Notes under the pieces: model-generated
Seen by the model: the letters and a program-made list of their open reading frames with translations, nothing else
Databases searched by the model: none
What the model was told of the DNA's origin: nothing
In this document: positions 11,972-24,557 of the stretch, one piece after another
Position numbering within the stretch: the stretch's first letter is position 1
How the letters are laid out: the number at the start of each line of letters is the position of its first letter
Made by a program: the position numbers and the translations under genes
Assembly: GCA_963920765.1 (NCBI GenBank)
Contig: OY987248.1
Location: 17,208,539 to 17,272,538 of the forward strand
Direction of reading: 5' to 3'
From: Ulota crispa
Lineage: Eukaryota > Streptophyta > Bryopsida > Orthotrichales > Orthotrichaceae
Length of the DNA stretch: 64,000 nt

Positions 11972-12682
11972 GGTAGTTGCAAAAATGACCTGCCGATTTT
12001 GTCTCAAACAACCATAGTACAGGTAGTACTGTGAGCTTTTGAAATATATATATTTTTAAATAAAATAAAATATGGAAATTTTGTAAAGCATTTAAAGTAG
12101 CATACTTGTTAAAGTTCAGACCTAGAAAAAAAATCTAAAAGTTATGTACAAAATTAGAGGGACAGAAATTACCAAGAAAATAGATAATTTCCTTTTTTAT
12201 TTTTAGAAAATAGTAAATAATTTCAAAAAAATAAAATAAAATATGGCCATTTTTTATCTCTCTCTCATTAGCTTAAACTTATGCAAATGCTTTTTGAAGG
12301 AAGGTTTTTGTCTTTCACCAATGGAGGGAGAAAAGATGACCACTTTGAGATAATGTGCAAGGCAAAGTTTTTTGAGTTTAGTAAAACTGGTCTACAATGC
12401 CTTCTAAATGACTTCCCTAATTTGTGGGTTTGGATTTGTTTTTTTGGACCCAAACTAGTATTGAAAACCACCAAAACCACAAAGGTAAACATGCAATTGG
12501 GGTCCACTTAAAAATTGTAAAATGTATATTTTTTTAAATTTACATAATATCCATAACTTTCATGTTCACCTTACTTTGAAATTTTAGGTCAAAATTACTA
12601 AAACCGCAAAAGATAGGATCCAAAAACCACCCGCATGAGGTGAAGGGGACAAAAAGTAGGACATGTCATTCTTGCAATCACC
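11972..12682. mobile_element. GGTAGTTGCAA element, copy 1 (about 711 bp)
   Basis: Left end GGTAGTTGCAAAAATG; right end reverse-complemented GGTGATTGCAAGAATG. The interior matches the element at 31130-31864 (for example TTTTGTCTCAAACA, GGTAGTACTGTGAG and AAAATAAAATATGG). No transposase frame. The flanks (CTGTTTG and TTGTTCA) are only roughly similar. The better-preserved copy at 31130 shows a 6 bp target duplication. Confidence 0.65.
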
Positions 12683-12906
12683 TTGTTCACGCACATGGAT
12701 GTGCAAATTGTCACAACTTCTCTCTCCAGCTTGTTGTACCATTGCGGCAGGTTCTAACGCAAGTGCCAGCCTAAACCCTTTTGGACTGCAAGATAATTTT
12801 GAGTCACACCTCGCCACTTCAAGCAAATTCACACCACTGTTCCTTTGGAAACTCATTTGACATGACTTGGCAAAGCAAGTGGTAGTAGATGCTCTAAGGT
12901 TCTAAA

Positions 12907-13130
12907 CCCTTGAACAACTTAGAGTACCGCTATGACCAATACAATACAAGGTATTTTTTTGTATTAGAATATTTACACCTTTACTACACTTGAGATCAAT
13001 AAAGAAGTTGGAATATAAATCAATGCAATCCTAGTGAGCTATTTGAGATCCCAAATTAAAACTTCTTGCTGAAAGCAAATGTCAATCATACAACAGCATG
13101 TATATGTTATGCCCTGATGGTTGTTTAAAG
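12907..13130. mobile_element. TTAA-family MITE, diverged short copy
   Basis: The interior matches 51082-51300: both carry CCAATACAATACAAGG-like text, a T run, AAGTTGGA(A/G)TATA, and CAGCATATA followed by ATGCCCT. The right end, TTGTTTAAAGG followed by TTAA, resembles the terminal motif of the TTAA family described below. The left end (CCCTTGAACAAC) is degenerate. Confidence 0.55.
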
Positions 13131-14158
13131 GTTAACATAGTACTTAGTGTAGGTTTTAATGGAACATTCCCCTTTGTACTGATTTTTGTTTTATCTAATT
13201 CAAACTAAAATTTATCCAATCTTATCATTAATGACATATTATGTTCAAAAGATTACCAATTTCAATAAATATATTTTTTTGATTCCTTGGTTTTTACATC
13301 CAAGTAAAAAGTACAAGTTGTTTACAAGCCCAATATTAATCCTTTTAATGTTGAATGTGAAGTTCAAATGCATACTCAAAAAACTGTAATTGTTGTGATG
13401 AAAATTTTGTAGAAATGAATCTTAAATATACAAGTGTTATTCTTTGAGTAGCTCTTGTTATTTTATGTTTATCCATATGTGCATGATGAAGGACAATTTT
13501 CAAATAACATTGCATTCATTATATTGGATGCTAGTCAAAATCTTGGTTTCCAATTAACTCTTCCACTCCTATGAGACTCAACATCTAATATGCAAATAAT
13601 GAAGAGACAATTTCCATACAAACATAGCTTTCGATGCATTGGTTGGATTTTTGCTCATTCAGTTCTTACGTAAAAGCAACAATAGAGCTAGTTGCAACGC
13701 CATATTGTGGATGTGTTGGATATGTCCTTTGTTGGAGTTGAACCAAGTCACCAATCACAGAATTTTCATGACAAATGGAAAAGAAGTAGATAGAGAATAG
13801 ACTCAATTTTTATAATATGTTGAATTGAGGTGCGCTTTGCATTTGCAACGATGGATAACATATGTTTCTACTTTTGAATTAGGCGTGCCTTAGCTACGCC
13901 ATTTTTATCAATGTCCCCTGGTACTCTTAGAGACTAAAGATCGAGCCTTTCAAAGTTTGAACAATAAACCTAATGTTCCCATATACAATGCATACAAGAA
14001 TTGGTTTACTAGATTCTTGTCCTAGTTTTCAAACACTTCAATAACATATATTTCCATAACATTCTATATATAATTCACAGAGACAAGCCTGTTTTACCTC
14101 AAAAAGTAATGTTTGCAAGGTCAAGAAAAGAGCTCTCAAGCAAGATATTTCTGAGTAA
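13131..14158. other. AT-rich, no gene recognised
   Basis: Only short, low-complexity open frames occur here. No repeat family member was identified. Confidence 0.5.
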
Positions 14159-14464
14159 GGTAGGAACACCCATAAGCGTCACTATCCCCATAACCGTCAC
14201 CTCTTGGAAAATCTGTAAAAAAGAATAGATGTAATTACAAGGATATACAACATGTGAACATGAAATCTTGAAAGTGGTTATGGGTGCAATGGCAGTTTGA
14301 TCTTTAAAAATTCACAACTTATTCTCACAGTATCCAAATAATACATCCAAAAGTGCAAACTCAATATTTTTCTATTCCTAATACGATCCTACAAATTTGC
14401 TAGCTGTTTATTGATACTCAACATGTTGAAAACCCTTAGTTTGACGCTTATGGGTGCTCCCACC
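14159..14464. mobile_element. MITE with GGTAGGAACACCC termini, copy 1
   Basis: The left end reads GGTAGGAACACCCATAAGCG; the right end reverse-complemented reads GGTGGGAGCACCCATAAGCG. The length is about 306 bp. The same sequence appears in opposite orientation at 34655-34968, including the shared block TGTAATTACATCTAT. Flanks are TAA on the left and ATAA on the right, compatible with a 3 bp TAA-type target but not decisive. Confidence 0.7.
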
Positions 14465-14666
14465 ATAAGCGCAATTACAAAAAGTCTTAAGGAAATCACC
14501 ACATTTTGAACTTAACATATTGGAATTAAAAGGAAACAAAACAAAAAACAAACAAAAAATGAAACCTCTGAAAACTTTAACTCTCAATGTGCAATCAAAT
14601 TTGGAATTTTTATTTATTAATACAGAATGATGATTACAATAATTAATTTAACTAAATTTAAATTAA

Positions 14667-14907
14667 CCCCTAAAAGATGTTGCCTACTACTAAAATGTTG
14701 TCTATATTTGTACAAAATCCATTTAGTACTTGAAGGAATGAGATTATGATAAATGCCAAAATAATTCCATAAAACGCTAGTTGAGCAGTAGTATGTCTAT
14801 GACTTGACTTGAAATTTACAGCTCCAATGAGATTCATGTGCTATCCAAATACCCCGTCTGTATACAACACTGGAGTCAGTATGCAAAACAGCAACAACAT
14901 TTAGGGG
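14667..14907. mobile_element. TTAA-family MITE, 241 bp
   Basis: It begins CCCCTAAAAGATGTTGCC after a TTAA and ends CAACATTTAGGGG, followed by ATGA (a decayed TTAA). A second copy of the same length lies at 23299-23538 and a diverged partial copy at about 23115-23290. Non-coding. Confidence 0.75.
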
Positions 14908-15101
14908 ATGAACTTATTCCACCGGTTGTAACTTCCAGCATTTCTTTAAGAGTCACTACTAAATCCTTCAACTAAGTTGCACTTTAAAACACATCTTTAC
15001 ATTCACGAAAATTTGAACTACCCCTGATATAAAGGATTTGACCCCTCTCTTTTGGCACTTTTATTATGCCTTTTAAAAACCTCTTTAAAAACTTTTGTGA
15101 A

Positions 15102-16564
15102 CCCCTAAATTTTCAACATTAAAATTTTGTTTCTGAGAACAAATGTTGATGGTTTTTCTGGTAAATATTTTGTACACGAGTGTCCACTATAATCTTCAGT
15201 TTTCTAATGTTGGAAAATCTTGAAAATGAGCCTCAAATACACTAGACTTGGAGAAAAATCCACATTAGAGATTTATTTAAAAATATATAGAAGTAGATTT
15301 TGAAAGTCATAAATTGATTGAAGTTAGAAATGTAATGACCTAAAACTACTTTTTTTTGGTGACCAATTTTTTAAATTTGACATGTGAATTGAGGATTGGA
15401 AGACTTCAAACCACTTTTGCAATTTTAACCCCTAAAGGTCCAAACAGTGTTTTTTGGCAACATAGTGATTTTGGGCAACTCACTACAAATGGATTGTTCA
15501 TTTTTTTTCTTTAAAATTTTCACACATGATGTGCCTTAGGAGTAGCTTTAAGGCCCAACAAATTTCATAACTTTTGACTTCATGGTTCAAAAGTTATTGC
15601 ATGATATGTAGTTTTTTTGTTTGGGGGCAGCCTGGGCAGCTCAAAAAACTTCTTAAAAATTACATTTTTTGAAAGTTTTTTTTTGAAATTAGTTCTTTAG
15701 ATATATATATATCCTTGGGAAGCTTTTAATCATTAAATTTTCATCAATGAGATGAAAGTTATGAGGAGATTTTGTTTCAGGGCAATTATGGATTCCCTAC
15801 TCTAAAAAAAAAACTTTTAAGTCCTATTTTTTACTCAATTTTTAATAATTTAGAAAAAAATTAAAGCCAAAGTATGTAGATTGTTTATTACAACATTTCA
15901 ACCATTGGGATTGGAATTTTTGTTTTTCATAATTAAACTCTTCACAATTTAGTGTTTTATATCATTCTCTACTTCTTTTTACTTACTATTTTTTTCCTAT
16001 GTGTTATAGATTTCCAAATGATTTGAAATTTTTCAAGTGTGTACTTGACTTGCCTTGAAGAATGAATACAAAAAATTACAACCATTTTGAAACTTTTTTC
16101 ATACAAATATGACCTTGTGAAGTGCAGCTGCCCGGATTTTTGCAGGGACTTAAACAACTTTTTGTCAATTCAAACTCAATCACCTAACAATCCACATGGC
16201 AAAAATTTCTGAATTTTTTTCCACATCTTTGGATACTAGTGTACTACAAGATCTTATGATTAGATGTGTCCAAAAATAATTTTTATCTAAAATTTGATAC
16301 TTGCACTACAAATGACAGTTTTGGGGCAGTTTTGATAAAAAAAAATAGTCAAAAGCCTTTAGGGGTTAACACCCTCATGTTCAAACATCATAATCTTTCA
16401 AATTATAAGTGATATTGTTGCTTTTTCTCTTTCCGTGTAATCTCTAACATGATCATTTAATTTTCTACGATTACAATTAAAAAAAATTTGATGAATTTCA
16501 TGAAAATGTAGGTTGATGGTTCATTTTCATGGAAATTCCAAGAAGCTCAAAAAGGCCTTGGGCA
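15102..16564. mobile_element. TTAA-family element (CCCCTAAATGCCC type), left copy of an inverted pair
   Basis: This is the inverted partner of 16569-17212. Shared text includes TGTCCACTATAATCTTCAG-like sequence, TTGGAGAAAAATCCACA and GGTGACCAA. The left copy lacks the terminal CCCCTAA at its inner end and has an internal deletion near its outer end. It is interrupted by a second element at 15429-16365. No coding capacity was found. Confidence 0.7.
15429..16365. mobile_element. TTAA-family element (CCCCTAAAGG type), 937 bp, nested
   Basis: It reads CCCCTAAAGGTCC at the left and CCTTTAGGGG at the right, with TTAA immediately outside both ends (15425-15428 and 16366-16369). It sits inside the left arm of the inverted pair. 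The opposite arm at 16773-16776 keeps a single TTAA at the same point, which is the unoccupied target site. A related element of 929 bp lies in opposite orientation at 24558-25486. No transposase frame. Confidence 0.85.
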
Positions 16565-16568
16565 TTAA

Positions 16569-17212
16569 CCCCTAAATGCCCAAGGCCTTTTTGAACTTCT
16601 TGGAATTTTCATGAAACTGAACTATCAAGCAACCTTTTTATAAATTTCATCAAGTTGTTTTGAAATGTAACCGTACAAATTCAAACTAAACATGTTAGAA
16701 ATTACATGGAAAAAAAAAACACAACAATATCACTTATAATTTGAAAGATTATAATGTTTGAACATGAGGGTGTTAAAACTGCAAAAGTGACTTGAAGTCT
16801 TCTAATCCTCATTTCACATGTCAAAACTAAAAAGTTGGTCACCAAAAAATATGAGGTTCAAGATCATTACATGTCTAAATGTAATCAACTAACGGTTTTC
16901 AAAATCTACTCCTACGTTTTTTCTAAATGGGTTCTAGTGTGGATTTTTCTCTAAGCTCTAGTGCATTTGAGGTTGATTTTCAAGATCTTCCATCACTAAA
17001 AAAACTCAAGATTGCAGTGGACACCCTTGTACAAAATCTTGAGTAGAAAAATCATCAACATTCATTTTCAAAATTAGATTTTTGATGTTGAAAATAAACT
17101 TCATAACCAACCCCTGCTGAATTTTTTTTATTAGAAATAGTGATTTGATAAGATTTCATTCATCTTCAAAGTTCTGTAAACACCCAAATTGGGTGCCTTG
17201 GGCATTTAGGGG
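16569..17212. mobile_element. TTAA-family element (CCCCTAAATGCCC type), right copy of an inverted pair
   Basis: Ends are CCCCTAAATGCCCAAGGCC (after TTAA) and CTTGGGCATTTAGGGG (before TTCG, a decayed TTAA). It forms a long head-to-head palindrome with 15102-16564, centred near 16567. A further partial copy of the interior is at about 47398-47580. Confidence 0.8.
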
Positions 17213-18079
17213 TTCGGGGTCTAAATTATTGTTTTTACCTTTTCTTAAAGGTTTTTTTGAGAGGTGCTATGGTAGCAGCAGCACTTCCGGTAGTCTGGTG
17301 TATGATAGCAATTCATTTATGGAGGGCTCCGTTGCCTTCATTTCTGACCAGGCAGCTCTGGCAGCCACGTTGTGCAACAAATGCTGGCCTTTCAATCCAA
17401 ATGATGGGTAAATGATGGGTAACTAGCTCTCCACTCCCCCATCCACGCATATACCCCTATTAAAACCCATTTATTTGGTTTTATTTGGTTGTTTTGAAAT
17501 CACTCATTAATTCATTTGTTGATGTCATGGTAGGCTAAGGGCCACTTTGGCTTTATATGGAGTTAGTCTAATTTTTCACAATTCATTGAGCCATCTTGAA
17601 CCAACATTTAATTGAGTATTCTTATTCCCTTTACAGACCAGCAAACCAAAGTTTGGTTCAGTAGTGGTTTTTGGCCTATACAAATTGCTCAAGAATTTAG
17701 AAATTGTTCTCAAAGAACGTTGGTGATCACAAGAATTTTGCATCCAACCAAACAAACGACAATAGAATTGGATATAAGAGTTGATAAATAATGGTGTTTA
17801 TATAGCACGGTGTTGGGTAAAGAGGAGCGCGCTTCGGGAACACGCTAGGTGCTTGGCTGCAACTGTCACAAAGTATGAGGTGAGAGACACTATGTTCTAT
17901 ATTCTCTTAAAACAAATCTCCAAAAAATATATAAAATCAAATATGCAAGAACAAGTATAAAATATATTTCATATATTGAAATAATAAGTGGTCTCAAGAA
18001 CAAAATTATAATTCATATATGGAATAATAAATGTTCTAAAAATACACCCTCTTTCAAATAGGGTTTCATTTATATACTA
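17213..18079. other. Intergenic; contains the second copy of the 5447 repeat
   Basis: No gene was recognised. The segment at about 17803-17872 repeats the GGGAACACGC / TTGGCTGCAA block seen at 5447-5515. The open frame 17145-17411 overlaps the end of the preceding transposon and is not supported as a gene. Confidence 0.5.
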
Positions 18080-18417
18080 GGGCCGGTTTAAACTAGGTCC
18101 CAAGTCCCAGTTCACAAAGTCCCATTGGAATGCAAAGTCCCATCGGAATGCAAAGTCCCATCTTTCTGGGCTAGAAAAGATGGGACTTGGGCAAAAAGAT
18201 GGGTGGCCAAAATGCTAGACTCAATCTTGGAGTGAAATCCCACTTTTTTTGGCTCCAAAACTTGGAAAAGTGCTGCCATGTAGGCTCTATGTAAGCAAGT
18301 GGGATGTGGGACTTGGGACATAGTCTGAAACCTGAAGTCCCATTTTTTGCCTCTCCGCCAATCAGATTCTCAGATTTCAGTGTGACTTGGGATGTGGGAC
18401 GCAATCTGAATCGGCCC
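18080..18417. mobile_element. Tourist-like MITE, 338 bp
   Basis: Terminal inverted repeats are GGGCCGGTTTAAACT on the left and GGGCCGATTCAGATT on the right (reverse-complemented). The interior repeats the motif AAGTCCCAT several times on both strands. The GGGCC start resembles PIF/Harbinger-derived MITEs, but the flanks (CTA and TAA) do not show a clean 3 bp duplication. Confidence 0.6.
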
Positions 18418-18565
18418 TAAGGAGAGAGGATATAAAATAAAAGGTCATCTTCTACCATTGGTCTATGAATTACTTTTCTAAAATAAACTCTAGTGAACTC
18501 TAGTTAACTAACACTTCTAAACAGTTGTTGCCTCATCAAAACCTTATTTGGGAAAACCTTGTTAA

Positions 18566-19469
18566 CCCCTAAAGGACGAAGGAGCCCACTTTGGGCTTTA
18601 TGAGAACTTGGGTAGGCTCTACTGACTTCATAATTTGAAAAAAATTCATGAAACTTTTAGGATGGACACTTCTCACCATAATCTACATGGGAAGCTTTAT
18701 TTCATGTCATTTTGATAAGAAATGCAAAAGTTATAAGGTTTATTCAACTTCAATGTCAAATCAGGTAGCAAGATTTATATTCTTATTGTTTTATTTCTTA
18801 TTTATAGAATTTTATAGATTGATACCTACTCAAAAAAATTTGAATCACTCAATTATGAAGTAAGAGTTAAAAGGAGTTTTATTTTGCGGGCAATGAAGAT
18901 AGGAAGAAGGTAGAAAAAGCATATAAAGTTATCTTTTACTCTCAATTTTGAAAATTTTCAAATGAAAATGAAAATTAAAGTTACCAATTGCATGTTAGAG
19001 CATTCTCACCATTGGGATTAACAATTTCAAAATTTTCCAAAACTTATTAGCATATTAGTTATATCTTTCATTTATCAATACCTTTCACTTTACAATTTTT
19101 GTAAAAATGAATCCATTTTATTTTTTGGTTAAATTTTTATATTTATGCTTTCAACCCATTTACCAACATATTGCCAAAATTGCACAAGAGATACAACATA
19201 TGTGTTTTTCTCTAAAAGGTTTGAAAAACAAAACTTCACCTTATGGTAGGACTAGAAAAGCCTATATTTTGAAGTTTAGACACATTGATATTGCAATTGG
19301 TGGGGGGATTCATTCTAAAATTTTGGGACAACGTACTTGTACAAGTCAACCAAAGGATCCTACGGTTGGATTTGTTACAAAGTAAGTTTTAATGAAGGTT
19401 TTGACCTTGCTTTGGGGACTAGTATTTTGAAGCAACTTTGGGCCTCTAAACACACACAAAAGTTAGGGG
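18566..19469. mobile_element. TTAA-family element, 904 bp
   Basis: It starts CCCCTAAAGGACG after TTAA (18562-18565) and ends GTTAGGGG before TTAA (19470-19473). The interior shares features with the 0.93 kb members, including a CACCATTGGGATT block in its middle. No coding frame with a domain was found; 19107-19385 is open but unrecognised. Confidence 0.75.
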
Positions 19470-19473
19470 TTAA

Positions 19474-21657
19474 TCAAGGGCAAAACCATGGGTAAAGGAA
19501 AAAAAGTACAATACCTCACACAAATTATAATCTAATCAAATTTCACCTATTTACTACATGCCAAGATTTACATCACGACAACAGCCTCAAAATATATATC
19601 CATATTTGGTCAAAGATGGATCAAAGCAACAACACAATATGTCAAACATCCAAGAAGAATGCCACATTTCAATTGTGCGATCTTAAAATTTTCAAATTGC
19701 TTAAGACATATCCTTGTATTGTTTCTATGTACAGTAATAATATAATTATAATATTTGAAAATCTATTGAAACTGTGCTATCATATCATCTTAAAAAATTG
19801 TCATCCTCCATTTAAGGCTAATTCTTGACTATATTCACAAACTGGATTTTTCATAGCATTTATCAAGTTTCTTGTAAAATTGCTTTAAGGTAGCAAATAA
19901 AGTGGGACTTGTGACCCTTTTTGTCCACTTAGCTACACATTGTGATTGCTATTTCTATTCATTTTGTGTGAAACTGGTCTAATTGGAAAGTTGAAAGAAC
20001 TGCTTTTTAGAAATACAAGGCCTTTTTCAAGCAAAGCTTATAAGAAGCAATAAGATCCAAAACCACACACACATGAAAAACTAGAGATTTTCCACCTACA
20101 CTTCACTCAATCATAATACCATTTCACCTTTAACGGTAGATTTGGTTGAAATCTTGGTGATTTATAGTAAACAAGGTGTTCTTCCCATTTATACAATTGG
20201 ATTATGCAAATTGAGTCTACATTTGATTCAACTACACATTTAATTTTACTACCCCGATTTCTAATGAATTTTGTGAAAATGCGTGTGATCTTTAAAGGAT
20301 TATTGATTATTAGTTTATAAACACTTAGATTTATCCCCTTATGTGTAATTGATTCGTGGATTCTAGTGTCATGTTTTTATGAGAATTGTTGAACCTCTTG
20401 GATTTGGAATGTTTGTCACGAACAACTACAAGTAAATCCTCAAGTAACTCAAGGAGAATTATTGAAGCCAATAATTTATACTTTCAAACATTTGTGTTGT
20501 ATATTTCATTTATAAACATGGATTTTATAATACAATTGATCTGATGACTACCTTGGGTTTGATTGATAATCCAGTCACAAGTTGACAAATTTTGTCTAAC
20601 TTTGAACTGGATCAATGCATTGGGGTAATCCAATGTTATTTTGATTTGGGTCCAATTTTTTATGCTACAAAATTGTCACCTATGCAAACCTTATCACCAA
20701 CAAGGCCAATTGTGCCAACCTTGAATTTAAAACCTTGGTGCTTGATTGATGGTTCAATTCAAGAGTATTATTACTTCCATTGATACATGTTGGTGGTTCT
20801 TAAATCAAGCCAACAATATGACCCTAATGTAGTGATCCTATCATTCAAAATGAACTCAAATTTTGGAATTTCTTGAGGTTCAATATGTACTAGGGACAAA
20901 GGTATTTTGTGAGCATAAAATGGTGACCTTGTGAGTGGTAAGCCAAGATTTGGTGAGCACTATCTAATTATGAGCTCAAAACCAATAAATAAACTAAAGA
21001 AAAAGCAATTTTTTCAAAAGAAAAAAAAGTTTAAAACTCATAATTATAGGACCCTATGTACACAATTATAGGTGAAGTTAAGTGTTTTGACAAAACTCTA
21101 GATTCATGATTCACAACTCATGGATCCCCGCTCAAAATATAGCATTCCCTACAAATATTCTAAACTCCATCACTAAAAATCTGACATTTCTCATTTGCAA
21201 CTCATTTTTTGAGTGCATGTACCAAATATTGTTTATATAAATATTTGAAAAATCTTGTCAATTTTTACCCAACAAATTCAATTTTCAACCAAGGATTTTG
21301 TCATTTTGTTTGATTGACTTTCTATTGTTTTTCAAATTTCCTCGCACATAGAGTGATGACTTTGAAGCGCACAATTTGTGAAACCCACTTGAGATGGCTA
21401 TAGCTAATGAATAGCCATTCTTGAGCAAAAAGCAAACAAGCGAGTAAGCTCTTTTTGTACAAGTTGGTTAAAGAGGTACACACTCGGCACCACCGCCCTT
21501 TGAGTGGCCAATCATCAAAGCCGTGCTACATGGACTTACTATTGAGTTTGTGGCCTCCCAGCTTGTTCTTGGCTTGGCTTGGCTGCATTGAAGTTGGTGG
21601 CAGTGGCACAGCTCTCCTTGTAACAGACTGAGTTCCATAACTAGGATCCGGTCATTT
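19474..21657. other. AT-rich, no gene recognised
   Basis: No supported gene. The text near 20905-20990 (GTGAGCA..., GGTGAGC, GAGCTCAAAACCAAT) recurs in diverged form near 28755-28810, 59790-59860 and 63200-63290, suggesting another old dispersed repeat whose ends I could not place. Confidence 0.45.
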
Positions 21658-21661
21658 TTAA

Positions 21662-22605
21662 CCCCTAAATGCCCAAGGTACCACATTCTGGCGTCCAAAA
21701 AATTTCTCAGAAACTTTGAAACCATGTTGAAGGCACATTTTGTATTGTTTTGAGGTTTTTTTTTTGCAAAAGTTATGCACTAAAGTTAGCTTCAATGTTC
21801 AAATTCAGCTTCCTTCATATCTTATTTCATTTGTTTTTGGTGAAAAGTTAACTACAAGCATACAATTTTTGTCATGAATAGTGTTGTGAATAGTGTCATG
21901 AATAGTGTTGAGATAGTGTCATGAATAGTGTCGTGAATAGTGTCACAAAGCCTATGAGAAGTTGCCACATTGAAAAGATAGGCATCAAGTTGAGCAAGAG
22001 GTGAAGATTTCCCTTGGGCACTCCCTTGGGCAATAAAGGCATTTTTTTTGAAATTGTGACATTTAACAAAATCTAAAAGTGCTTTTGGATTAATTTCAAT
22101 TGGAATGTTTTTGTTATTAAAATTAGAATCTATTCACTATTGAAAATCTTTCATTTGTAATGATTTTTGGTCAATAATTGAAGCTGGAAATTTCTTTGTA
22201 TTAGGATGTTGCGTTTTGACAGTTGCGTTGCAGGCTCATTTGTAAAATTGTGGTCATGGATTTGGAAGAGGGCCATTGGTTTTGAAGTAACAACAATAAT
22301 CACTAAAGCATCCTAAGTGGTTGTTTCCCAATTTTGTATCCAAAAGTTGCCAATTTGCATTAGAAGTTTCGGGCAGCTTCAAAAAAAGCAAAAATTCCAT
22401 ACTCATCATCATTCAATCACAAATATCTTAAAATCCGCAAGGCCATTTTGGATTCTTTTTGGGTAATGCCATTTAGAAACTTTGAAGTTCAAGATTCAAC
22501 AATTACAATTTTGTTTTGATGTTTAACAATGATCTTACAAGTACAATTCAAAAACTTCAAAACTACCTTCCAAAAACAAGAAAAACACCCTTGGGCATTT
22601 AGGAG
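21662..22605. mobile_element. TTAA-family element (CCCCTAAATGCCC type), 944 bp
   Basis: Left end CCCCTAAATGCCCAAGG after TTAA (21658-21661); right end CTTGGGCATTTAGGAG before TTAA (22606-22609). Inside, 21880-21945 is a short tandem repeat of GAATAGTGT(C/T) units of about 11 bp. No coding capacity. Confidence 0.85.
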
Positions 22606-22609
22606 TTAA

Positions 22610-23298
22610 AGAACCCCCTCCAAGGTCAGCTTGATGAGATTCCGCTATTCCATGGAGAACAATCACCCTTTATTAGGGGGCTTCAAACATCAAATTTTTC
22701 AAGTAACCCACAATACAATTCACCTCAGTGAGTTCATTTATGAATGGCAAGGTGATTCACTTTTGGAATTCACTCTTGTCCTGATTCACCTTAGGAGTAA
22801 ACTTCAAAAATTCACTTTTGTGCGGCTCATCCTCATAGGTGTCTCACATGCTTGGACCCCTGACTTGTGCACAAAACCCTAATCGCAAACTCATAGGTGT
22901 GTCAAACTTTGGGCATGTGAGTGAACAAAAATGATTCATTAGTGAGCTAGGATCCTGTGAGGTGAGAAACTTGTAAACCAAATTTTATGTCTGAAGCCCC
23001 CTATTATTGCCTTCATCATCAATATCATGTGGCCATTCCTCCACTAAAGAGTAATTTAGAGCATCAAGGTCATGAAAATTTGGGACCAATATTTTAACCA
23101 ATCCAAATAATCTTCTCCTTTAAAGGATGTTTCCTACTAAAAGTGTTGTTTGTTTTTGTATGGGGACCATTTATGAAAAAGGTAAAAAAATCTCAAAACA
23201 TCCTAGTTGACCAAAAGTATGTCTATGACTTGGATGGGAATCAAGGTTATGACAATTTTGGAACATTTAAACCAAAACTTCAACCCAAATGGTCTTGA
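22610..23298. other. Intergenic with a decayed TTAA MITE
   Basis: No gene was seen. About 23115-23290 is a diverged relative of the 240 bp MITE that follows: it begins AAAGGATGTTTCCTACTAAA and contains GTATGTCTATGACTTGG. Confidence 0.5.
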
Positions 23299-23538
23299 CC
23301 CCTAAAGGATGTTGCCTACCAAAAGTGTTGTTTGCATCCATATGGAAACCATTTAGTACTTGAAGGATATGATCTTATAACAAATGTCAAAAATTTCCCA
23401 AGAAATCTTAGTTGACCAACAATATGTCTTTTACTTGGCTTGAAACTTACAACTCCAATGGGATTCACGTGCTACACAAATGCCCCATTTGTATACAATA
23501 TGGGAGTCGATATACAAAACTACAACATCCTTTAGAGG
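23299..23538. mobile_element. TTAA-family MITE, 240 bp
   Basis: Ends CCCCTAAAGGATGTTGCC and CAACATCCTTTAGAGG. The left flank is TTGA (decayed) and the right flank is TTAA at 23539-23542. That TTAA is also the left flank of the next element, so the two lie end to end across one target site. Same family as 14667-14907. Confidence 0.8.
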
Positions 23539-23542
23539 TTAA

Positions 23543-24336
23543 CCCCTGAGCACCTGCATTGAAAATGGAAAAAATGAGGCCAAGGGGACCATGCTTGAAA
23601 ACATTGTATGTCTCGAGTTGGGAACTTAGATCGGAGGGGATCCATTGCTAAAACGGAAAAAAGGGTGTTTGATGCACTTGATCAAAAATTTGCAAAACTT
23701 TTGACCGCACCATTTCAAAGATTATAATAATCAAAGTATAGTTGACTATGTGGCAACTAACCAATTTTGAGGGGGTTTGTGGCTATGGATGCAAAAATTC
23801 ATGATTTAGAGGAGGCTCCTTTTTATAACATTCACGCAAGAGGTGCAACTTACAAGTATCTTGCTTGCTGCCAAATTTGGTGATGTTTTGATATAATTTG
23901 CAAGGTGCATTTTTAGAAGCCCAAAGTTGCAAGGCTCTAGCAGCATGGTGGACAATAGATGGGGTATAGGTACAGCTTTGACCTCCACAAGGGCACGACT
24001 CCTGGTTGTACAGATGCAAAACTCTTCTCTAATATGAGGTATGCATGCCAAAACACCCATAATGGTATGGAACCGACCATAGCCGGTGGTCTCTAACCTT
24101 GCACCTAAACCCTAAACTGCATGAAATGAAGTTCTTGCGTACTATTGTCATACTTGACTTGCACAATTTGCGCTTGTACAAGTGGTGAAACCCCATCACC
24201 CACTATGTGAAGTGAGAGTAGTGATGTACCCTAAATCAAGTACCAATTTACATGAAGTACACTTTTGATATGGACTTGGTTTTGTGAAAATTTTGATTTT
24301 GAGCAACAATATTCTTGTTGCTAGGGCGCTCAAGGG
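23543..24336. mobile_element. TTAA-family element (GCGCTCAAGGG subtype), 794 bp
   Basis: Starts CCCCTGAGCACC directly after the shared TTAA; ends GGGCGCTCAAGGG followed by TTAA (24337-24340). The right end closely resembles that of 25640-25866 (TAGGGCGCTTAAGGG). The open frames at 23783-24060 on the minus strand overlap each other in different frames and have no recognisable domain. Confidence 0.75.
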
Positions 24337-24557
24337 TTAAGAGCAGCTCCAAGTGTCCATTATGGCATTATTATATGAGTATGACAAAAGTCAACTTTTT
24401 TAAGTGTAAAGGTCTCAAGGTCCAGTAAGTTGAGGACTTTCAAGCATTCATTTTGAAAATTTTAGTAGAAAAGAAATAATAAAAAATACCAAGTAGAACT
24501 GTTGATGTTTAATTTCACCTTACAATGTTGACCATTCTAAATAAACTTTCAATTGAA

